Source of the DNA: Christiangramia sp.
Lineage (GTDB): Bacteria > Bacteroidota > Bacteroidia > Flavobacteriales > Flavobacteriaceae
Assembly (NCBI RefSeq): GCF_029937855.1
Contig: NZ_JAPYPC010000007.1
Span: 70,358 to 134,357, forward strand
Direction of reading: 5' to 3'
DNA length: 64,000 nucleotides
Shown here: positions 58,075-64,000 of the stretch, one piece after another
Position numbering within the stretch: position 1 is the first letter of the stretch
Layout: every line of letters starts with the position of its first letter
Translations under genes and position numbers: made by a program
The notes under the pieces: model-generated
What the model saw: the letters and a program-made list of their open reading frames with translations, nothing else
Database searches by the model: none
What the model was told of the DNA's origin: nothing

Positions 58075-59481
58075 ATGTATACGCTATCCAGTAAATTAAA
58101 ATTAACAGCAATCATTTGTATGATTGTTGGCGCAATAGGTCTCATTTATGGATTCATCGCAGCACCGGAAACCGTAGAGGATGTTAAGGAAATGATGGCT
58201 TCTCATGGTGAACATGGTGAAGCTCATGCTGAAGAGGATACCCAGGAAATCAACGTGGAGCAGCTTCCTGGTGGGGATACTGAAGTGGAGAATATCCATG
58301 GCTATGAAAGCGAAACCTCCCATGGAGAAGAAACTCATGCTGAAGCCGGGCACGGTGAAGCAGCTTCCCATGATAATGAGCATTACGAACATATATTACA
58401 TCAATTACAAAACAAGCCATGGGCTGCACTGTATGTAGCTGCTTTCTTTTTCTTTATGATTGCTCTTGGAGCACTTGCTTTTTATGCGATTCAGTATGCA
58501 GCACAGGCCGGATGGTCTCCTGTTCTATTTAGGGTTATGGAGGCGATTACCGCTTACCTTTTACCCGGTGGAATAATAGTATTCGTTTTATTAGTTCTTT
58601 CAGGACTTCATCTTAATCACCTCTTCGTGTGGATGGATCCGGAAGTGGTAGCACATGATGAAATTATTCAGGCGAAAACATCCTATTTAAATGTTCCTTT
58701 CTTTTTAATAAGAGCTGCTATTTATCTTGGAGGCTGGATTTTCTTCAGACACCTGCTAAGAAAGAATTCTATTAAAATGGATGACGCTACAGATCTTACC
58801 TATTTCAAAAAGAACTTTAAACTGGCAGCAGGATTCCTGGTATTCTTTATCGTGACTGAATCTATGATGTCATGGGACTGGATCATGAGCTTAGATCCAC
58901 ACTGGTTTAGCACCTTATTTGGTTGGTTCGTATTTGCAAGTTTGTTTGTTTCAGCCATCACAACTATTGCGATTGTTACCATTTATCTAAAATCAAGAAG
59001 TTATCTTGAATTTGTAAATGATAGTCATATCCATGACCTGGCGAAATTTATGTTCGGAATTAGTATTTTCTGGACCTACCTTTGGTTCTCACAGTTTATG
59101 TTGATCTGGTATTCAAATATACCTGAAGAAGTAGTGTATTTCATTCAGAGAATTGAAGATTATCAGTTGCCATTCTTCGGAATGTTGATAACAAACTTCC
59201 TATTCCCTGTTCTACTGCTCATGAACAGTGATTATAAAAGAGTGAACTGGTTTGTAATTATGACCGGAATAGTGATCTTATGTGGTCACTACCTGAATGT
59301 GTATGTGATGGTGATGCCAGCTACCGTTGGAGAATCATGGTTTATAGGTATTCCTGAAATTAGCGCAGTTTTGTTATTTGGAGGTTTGTTTACTTTTGTT
59401 GTTTTCAACGCACTTACCAAAGCACCATTACTGGTTAAAGGAAATCCTTTTATCAAGGAGAGTAAGCATTACCATTATTAA
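58075..59481 (+). CDS. actF: Alternative complex III subunit ActF, with His/Glu-rich loop
   Basis: Integral membrane subunit of 468 aa, NrfD-related, with about ten helices. Between helix 1 (10-31) and helix 2 (about 117-140) is a loop of some 80 residues dense in His and Glu (ASHGEHGEAHAEEDTQE; HGEETHAEAGHGEAASHDNEHYEHILHQL), with about 17 His. The membrane core has WVVFWM-like segments: ESMMSWDWIMSLDPHWFSTLFGWFVFASLFVSAI and GVILLCGHYLN-type text. The core matches the second quinol-site-like ActF subunit; the His-rich loop would face the periplasm and could bind metal. Confidence 0.93.
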   Translation: MYTLSSKLKLTAIICMIVGAIGLIYGFIAAPETVEDVKEMMASHGEHGEAHAEEDTQEINVEQLPGGDTEVENIHGYESETSHGEETHAEAGHGEAASHDNEHYEHILHQLQNKPWAALYVAAFFFFMIALGALAFYAIQYAAQAGWSPVLFRVMEAITAYLLPGGIIVFVLLVLSGLHLNHLFVWMDPEVVAHDEIIQAKTSYLNVPFFLIRAAIYLGGWIFFRHLLRKNSIKMDDATDLTYFKKNFKLAAGFLVFFIVTESMMSWDWIMSLDPHWFSTLFGWFVFASLFVSAITTIAIVTIYLKSRSYLEFVNDSHIHDLAKFMFGISIFWTYLWFSQFMLIWYSNIPEEVVYFIQRIEDYQLPFFGMLITNFLFPVLLLMNSDYKRVNWFVIMTGIVILCGHYLNVYVMVMPATVGESWFIGIPEISAVLLFGGLFTFVVFNALTKAPLLVKGNPFIKESKHYHY

Positions 59482-59514
59482 TTAAGATTGATTGTTTAAA
59501 GAAGAACTTATAAA

Positions 59515-60723
59515 ATGACCGTATTTTTAGTAATCATAGTACTAGCACTTCTGGCCGTAACCGGTTGGCAGATCTCTAAGATTTTTCAGTTATCTAAGAG
59601 TCACGATGCCGATACTTCTGAGGTTGCAAACGATAAGGATAATAAGCTGCATGGAATTTTAATGTTGGCTTTCGTAATTTTCCTTTATGTAATTACCATT
59701 TACTGTTTCTGGGAATATGGAAGATTCTATTTGCCTGAAGCAGCTTCTGAACACGGTGGAGAGTATGATACATTAATGTTCATCTCTATTGCGCTTATCA
59801 TGTTTGTTCAGGTAATCACTCAGGGACTTTTACACTATTTCGCTTTTAAATATAAAGGAAAGAAAACCCAAAAGGCCTTGTTTTATGCTGATAATGATAA
59901 ACTTGAATTTATTTGGACTATCATCCCGGTAATCGTTCTTGCAGGACTTATTATCTACGGATTGTTTACCTGGAGTGATATTATGAATATCAATGAAGAT
60001 GAAGATCCAATGGTAATTGAATTGTATGCTTTTCAATTCGACTGGAGAGCGAGATATTCCGGAGAGGACAATACCTTAGGAAAAGCTAATGTTCGATTTA
60101 TTGAAGGGGTAAACCAGTTAGGAGTTGATGAATCTGATTCATATGGGGAGGATGATAAAATCGTTACTGAGTTACATTTACCCGTAGGTAAACCGGTTTT
60201 ATTCAAATTCCGTTCTCAGGATGTATTACATTCCGCCTATTTCCCATTCTTTAGGGCGCAAATGAATGTGGTTCCCGGAATGATCACTCAGTTTGGTTTT
60301 ACTCCAACTATTACTACCGAAGAAATGAGGGAAAGTGAGTATATGAGAGATAAAGTAAAAAGCGTAAACGAAGAAAGGAACCAAAGGAATGAAGCTTTAT
60401 TAGCTCAGGGAGAACCTACCTTAGATTCTTATGAATTCGATTATTTTCTCCTTTGTAATAAAATCTGTGGGCAGGCTCACTATAATATGCAGATGAAAAT
60501 TATTGTGGAGTCTGAAGAAGATTTTAATGCCTGGTTAGAAGAGCAACCTACTTTTGCAAGCAATATGGCCGAAAACAGTGAAAATGTAGATAGACCAGAG
60601 GACACCGCTGGAGAGCAGCCTCCTGCTGCTGAAGGAGAAGAGGATGCTGAAGGAGAAGACGAAACAGAGACCACACCACAGGAGAATAATGGTGTTGCCT
60701 TAGTAGAAAAAGAACAAAATTAA
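59515..60723 (+). CDS. coxB: Cytochrome c oxidase subunit II
   Basis: Oxidase subunit II of 402 aa carrying the CuA electron-entry site. An extra N-terminal helix (TVFLVIIVLALLAVTGWQI) precedes the usual two transmembrane helices. The periplasmic domain has QFDWRARYSGEDN, HSAYFPFFRAQMNVVPGM and the CuA motif CNKICGQAHYNMQMKIIV (Cys-x3-Cys-x3-His-x2-Met), so the copper centre is intact. The last 40 residues are acidic (EEGEEDAEGEDETE). No cytochrome c domain is fused. It follows actF by 33 bp and precedes coxA. Confidence 0.96.
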   Translation: MTVFLVIIVLALLAVTGWQISKIFQLSKSHDADTSEVANDKDNKLHGILMLAFVIFLYVITIYCFWEYGRFYLPEAASEHGGEYDTLMFISIALIMFVQVITQGLLHYFAFKYKGKKTQKALFYADNDKLEFIWTIIPVIVLAGLIIYGLFTWSDIMNINEDEDPMVIELYAFQFDWRARYSGEDNTLGKANVRFIEGVNQLGVDESDSYGEDDKIVTELHLPVGKPVLFKFRSQDVLHSAYFPFFRAQMNVVPGMITQFGFTPTITTEEMRESEYMRDKVKSVNEERNQRNEALLAQGEPTLDSYEFDYFLLCNKICGQAHYNMQMKIIVESEEDFNAWLEEQPTFASNMAENSENVDRPEDTAGEQPPAAEGEEDAEGEDETETTPQENNGVALVEKEQN

Positions 60724-60741
60724 GATAAAGAATTAAGAGAT

Positions 60742-62565
60742 ATGTCAGCAATTGCAAATGCACCGGCACACGATCACCACGAAGATCACGGACATCATCA
60801 TAAAGAGACTTTTATAACAAAGTACATTTTTAGTCAGGATCATAAGATGATTGCCAAGCAATATCTTATTACAGGGCTTATCATGGGGATCATAGGTATT
60901 GCCATGTCAATCCTATTCCGTATCCAACTTGCCTGGCCAGAACAATCTTTCTGGGTTTTTGAAGCCTTATTGGGCGATAAATGGGCTCCAGATGGAGTAA
61001 TGTCTCCAAGTATTTACCTGGCTTTAGTGACCATTCACGGTACGATCATGGTATTCTTTGTACTTACCGCTGGGCTTAGTGGTACGTTTTCTAATTTATT
61101 AATTCCGTTGCAGATCGGTGCACGTGATATGGCTTCGGGCTTTCTGAATATGGTTTCTTACTGGTTATTCTTTCTTTCCAGTGTGATCATGTTAAGTTCC
61201 TTATTCGTAGAATCTGGGCCAGCCATGGCGGGGTGGACAATTTATCCTCCATTGAGTGCATTGCCACAGGCTATTAGTGGTTCTGGAACAGGGATGACGC
61301 TTTGGTTGGTTTCTATGGCTATTTTCATTGCCTCTTCTTTACTTGGTTCCCTAAACTATATCGTTACGGTAATCAACCTTAGAACTGAGGGAATGTCTAT
61401 GACCAGACTTCCGCTTACTATCTGGGCTTTCTTTGTAACTGCTATTATTGGGGTGGTTTCTTTCCCGGTATTACTTTCAGCAGCACTGCTCTTAATAATG
61501 GATAGAAGTTTTGGAACTTCATTCTTCTTAAGTGATATTTTCATTAAAGGAGAGGTTCTGAGCCATCAGGGTGGATCACCGGTATTGTTCGAACACCTTT
61601 TCTGGTTCCTGGGACATCCAGAGGTATATATTGTACTTCTACCAGCATTAGGTATTACTTCAGAAATTATTTCAACGAACTCACGTAAGCCAATTTTTGG
61701 TTATCGTGCGATGGTTGCATCTATATTGGCCATTGCGTTCCTTTCAACAATTGTTTGGGGTCACCATATGTTTATCTCTGGAATGAACCCATTCCTTGGA
61801 TCGGTATTTACCTTTACAACCTTATTGATCGCGATTCCATCGGCTGTAAAAGCTTTTAACTATATTACTACTCTTTGGAAGGGTAATCTACAGATGAATC
61901 CGGGAATGTTGTTCTCGATAGGTCTGGTGTCTACTTTTATTACTGGTGGTCTTACCGGGATTATCCTTGGAGATTCAACTTTGGATATCAACGTACATGA
62001 TACTTACTTTGTGGTGGCCCACTTCCACCTGGTGATGGGTATCTCTGCATTGTACGGATTGTTCGCTGGTGTTTATCACTGGTTCCCGAAAATGTTTGGT
62101 AGAATGATGAATAAGAACCTGGGTTATATCCACTTCTGGGTAACCGCTGTAGGTGCTTATGGAGTTTTCTTCCCGATGCACTTTATCGGTATCGCGGGAC
62201 TTCCAAGGCGTTATTATACAAATACAAACTTCCCGTATTTTGATGATTATGCAGATGTGAATGTAATTATTACTGTAGCTGCAATCATCACTGCACTGGT
62301 TCAGTTAGTATTCATTTATAACTTCTTCGGTTCTATTTTCTTCGGAAAGAAAGCTGTTCAGAACCCATGGAGATCAAATACTTTAGAATGGACTACCCCG
62401 GTAGAACATATCCACGGAAACTGGCCTGGAAAAATACCTTCCGTATATCGTTGGGCTTATGATTACTCTAAAACGGATGAGGACGGGGAATACGTGATTA
62501 AAGGCCAGGATTTTGTTCCTCAAACAGTGCCACTTCAGGAAGATGAAGAAGAGTTGAATCACTAA
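60742..62565 (+). CDS. coxA: Cytochrome c oxidase subunit I
   Basis: Heme-copper oxidase catalytic subunit of 607 aa with twelve predicted helices. Conserved parts: LVTIHGTIMVFFVLTAGLSG (heme a His), WFLGHPEVYIVLLPALG with the His-Tyr pair of CuB, TIVWGHHMFISGM with the two CuB His, and VHDTYFVVAHFHLVMG with both heme His. The N terminus is very His-rich (PAHDHHEDHGHHHKETF). The last gene of the act-cox operon; subunits III and IV are not encoded next to it in this window, and a terminator follows. Confidence 0.97.
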   Translation: MSAIANAPAHDHHEDHGHHHKETFITKYIFSQDHKMIAKQYLITGLIMGIIGIAMSILFRIQLAWPEQSFWVFEALLGDKWAPDGVMSPSIYLALVTIHGTIMVFFVLTAGLSGTFSNLLIPLQIGARDMASGFLNMVSYWLFFLSSVIMLSSLFVESGPAMAGWTIYPPLSALPQAISGSGTGMTLWLVSMAIFIASSLLGSLNYIVTVINLRTEGMSMTRLPLTIWAFFVTAIIGVVSFPVLLSAALLLIMDRSFGTSFFLSDIFIKGEVLSHQGGSPVLFEHLFWFLGHPEVYIVLLPALGITSEIISTNSRKPIFGYRAMVASILAIAFLSTIVWGHHMFISGMNPFLGSVFTFTTLLIAIPSAVKAFNYITTLWKGNLQMNPGMLFSIGLVSTFITGGLTGIILGDSTLDINVHDTYFVVAHFHLVMGISALYGLFAGVYHWFPKMFGRMMNKNLGYIHFWVTAVGAYGVFFPMHFIGIAGLPRRYYTNTNFPYFDDYADVNVIITVAAIITALVQLVFIYNFFGSIFFGKKAVQNPWRSNTLEWTTPVEHIHGNWPGKIPSVYRWAYDYSKTDEDGEYVIKGQDFVPQTVPLQEDEEELNH

Positions 62566-62591
62566 TAAATTCACTCGATAATTAAAATATA

Positions 62592-62626
62592 GAAAAGCCT
62601 TTTCCCAACCGGAAGAGGCTTTTTTA
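62592..62626 (+). terminator. act-cox operon terminator
   Basis: AAAAGCCT and AGGCTTTT arms, with an extra TTCC/GGAA pair around the loop, followed by T residues, 27 bp past the coxA stop. Confidence 0.88.
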
Positions 62627-62700
62627 ATTATCTTTGATTCTCTATTTTCAATCTAATATTGACCTAATATTTCTTATCTTAAACCGGATAACCAGATCTT

Positions 62701-63732
62701 ATGATAAACGAAAACCTTGATCCTACCGGAGATAGTTTCTCCCCAGAAGAGTTTGATGTAGAAAGAGCTTTGCGTCCACTTAGCTTTGATGACTTTGCGG
62801 GACAGGAGCAGGTGTTGGAAAACCTTCAGGTGTTCGTTCAGGCAGCTAACCTGAGAGGTGAGGCTTTAGATCATACCTTGTTTCACGGCCCTCCGGGATT
62901 GGGAAAAACTACCTTAGCCCATATTCTGGCCAATGAGCTGAATGTGGGAATAAAGATCACCTCAGGCCCTGTATTGGATAAACCTGGTGACCTTGCCGGA
63001 CTTTTAACAAATCTTGAGGAGAGGGATATTCTTTTTATAGATGAAATACATAGATTGAGTCCGATAGTGGAAGAATATCTTTATTCTGCTATGGAGGATT
63101 ACCGGATTGATATCATGATCGAAACCGGGCCGAATGCCAGAACAGTGCAGATCAATCTGAATCCCTTTACCCTGATTGGCGCTACTACGCGTTCGGGATT
63201 GCTTACCGCTCCCATGCGGGCGAGATTTGGAATCTCCAGCCGATTACAATATTATACTACTGAATTGCTTTCCGGCATTGTAGAGAGAAATTCAGAAATT
63301 CTAAAAGTTCCCATCACCCAGGATGCAGCCATCGAAATTGCCGGAAGAAGTCGTGGGACGCCGCGAATCGCAAACGCACTTTTAAGGCGGGTTCGGGATT
63401 TTGCACAGATTAAAGGCAACGGAAAAATAGATATGGAAATTGCCAAATTTGGATTAAAGGCACTTAATGTAGATGCCCACGGTCTTGATGAAATGGATAA
63501 CAAGATCCTGGCTACTATTATCGATAAATTTAAAGGCGGTCCCGTAGGAATCACTACTCTTGCCACTGCGGTTAGTGAAAGTGCAGAAACCATCGAAGAG
63601 GTCTATGAGCCATTCCTAATTCAACAGGGTTTTATATATCGAACACCTCGCGGTAGGGAAGTTACTGAAGCGGCTTACAAACATTTAGGGAGGATAAAAG
63701 GGAGTTCCCAAAGTGGACTTTTTGACCAGTAA
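62701..63732 (+). CDS. ruvB: Holliday junction branch-migration helicase RuvB
   Basis: AAA+ motor of 343 aa working with RuvA/RuvC. It has Walker [16 protein letters not shown], Walker [12 protein letters not shown], sensor 1 [21 protein letters not shown], sensor 2 [15 protein letters not shown] and the C-terminal winged-helix domain ([25 protein letters not shown]). Length is standard. It starts about 75 bp after the act-cox terminator and is followed by a long palindrome and a cytochrome P450 gene. Confidence 0.97.
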   Translation: MINENLDPTGDSFSPEEFDVERALRPLSFDDFAGQEQVLENLQVFVQAANLRGEALDHTLFHGPPGLGKTTLAHILANELNVGIKITSGPVLDKPGDLAGLLTNLEERDILFIDEIHRLSPIVEEYLYSAMEDYRIDIMIETGPNARTVQINLNPFTLIGATTRSGLLTAPMRARFGISSRLQYYTTELLSGIVERNSEILKVPITQDAAIEIAGRSRGTPRIANALLRRVRDFAQIKGNGKIDMEIAKFGLKALNVDAHGLDEMDNKILATIIDKFKGGPVGITTLATAVSESAETIEEVYEPFLIQQGFIYRTPRGREVTEAAYKHLGRIKGSSQSGLFDQ

Positions 63733-63747
63733 ATAGTCTTGTTGTCC

Positions 63748-63779
63748 AGACCTCACAGGTTTTAAAACCTGTGAGGTCT
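63748..63779. repeat. 32-bp perfect palindrome downstream of ruvB
   Basis: Sixteen-base arms, AGACCTCACAGGTTTT and its exact complement, with no loop, 15 bp past the ruvB stop. Different core from the RAYT-flanking palindromes (CCTCACAGG against CCTGCAAGG) but the same size and layout. Confidence 0.85.
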
Positions 63780-63806
63780 TCTTTACTCCCAGAATAATTT
63801 GAATAG

Positions 63807-64000
63807 ATGAAGAAAGAAAGTAACATCCCCGAAGTATCCCTCCTCAGTTTTCTTAAGCATTCTGCTAATATTTTAAAAAATCCTTTGCCATTTCATCACC
63901 ATAATTTCAATGAGAAAGGCGATACTTTTAGACTGAATATAGGCTTTAATAAATCTGTGATCTTTTCACGTGATGCCGGCTTGGTGGAATATGTCCTTCA
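63807..64000 (+). CDS. Cytochrome P450, 5' end only (runs off the window)
   Basis: The first 64 codons of an open frame that continues beyond the window. The visible text LLSFLKHSANILKNPLPFHHHNFNEKGDTFRLNIGFNKSVIFSRDAGLVEYVLQ matches the start of bacterial class I P450 proteins: a proline-led entry segment, a G-D-x-F-R-L-N strand pair and the DPELVEYVL-like start of helix B. The heme Cys lies outside. The ferredoxin and reductase near 13 kb could be its electron donors. Family call is moderate because only the N terminus is seen. Confidence 0.7.
   Translation, partial: MKKESNIPEVSLLSFLKHSANILKNPLPFHHHNFNEKGDTFRLNIGFNKSVIFSRDAGLVEYVL

Overview
This 64-kb window comes from the chromosome of an AT-rich marine-type Bacteroidetes, most likely a Flavobacteriaceae member (Gramella/Christiangramia-like by overall feel of the proteins; genus not proven). 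The lineage is indicated by a TonB-dependent receptor with an N-terminal carboxypeptidase-like domain, a T9SS C-terminal sorting domain, DUF5916 and DUF2723 proteins, promoters of the Bacteroidetes TTG-N19-TAnnTTTG type, and an alternative complex III (act) operon joined to a caa3-type oxidase. Gene content is mostly core chromosome. I see no prophage, CRISPR array, integrase or classical defence island.

Layout. 0-6.4 kb (minus strand): LuxE-like acyl-adenylating enzyme, a stand-alone T9SS sorting-domain protein, an internally duplicated beta-helix-like lipoprotein and its TonB-dependent receptor. The receptor is divergent from a PhoB/PhoR-like two-component pair (6.6-8.4 kb), and the shared intergenic region holds 11-bp-period direct repeats. 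8.3-14.1 kb: a glycosyltransferase, trmB, a LysE-family exporter, an alkyltransferase-like protein, then Mrp, an Nfu-domain protein, ferredoxin-NADP reductase and a [2Fe-2S] ferredoxin (Fe-S assembly and electron transfer). 14.3-18.2 kb: DUF3050 protein, a tiny Cys-rich protein, a glutaryl-CoA dehydrogenase-like enzyme, a TrmN6-type tRNA methyltransferase and a cluster of dispersed palindromic repeats. 18.2-21.2 kb: rplM-rpsI, rpsB and tsf, with leader structures. 21.4-35.7 kb: lipocalin-like lipoprotein, DUF5916 protein, polA, a RAYT-type transposase bracketed by identical palindromes, glycosylasparaginase, metallophosphoesterase, a cysteine-less thioredoxin fold, a polysaccharide deacetylase and a large DUF2723 membrane protein.

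35.8-44.8 kb: tRNA-Gln(UUG) with its own promoter and terminator, a UDP-glucuronate epimerase-like protein, a CHASE/PAS histidine kinase with a CheY-like receiver, small unknowns, a phosphoesterase, an AsmA-like protein and a tandem universal stress protein. 45-49.6 kb: rimP-nusA-infB behind a terminator-like leader hairpin. 50.4-62.6 kb: actABCDEF-coxB-coxA, moving electrons from menaquinol through ACIII cytochromes to cytochrome oxidase. 62.7-64 kb: ruvB and the 5' end of a cytochrome P450.

The most interesting signals are non-coding: (i) a RAYT gene with identical 33-bp palindromes on both sides; (ii) two copies of a roughly 225-bp repeat, each placed between the stop codon of a minus-strand gene and a terminator; (iii) the PhoB-like 11-bp repeat array between the receptor and the two-component system; (iv) leader hairpins before rimP, rpsB, rplM and actA; (v) a copy of the tRNA-Gln 5' end 80 nt upstream of the tRNA. 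Assignments are from reading the sequence; no database search was run.
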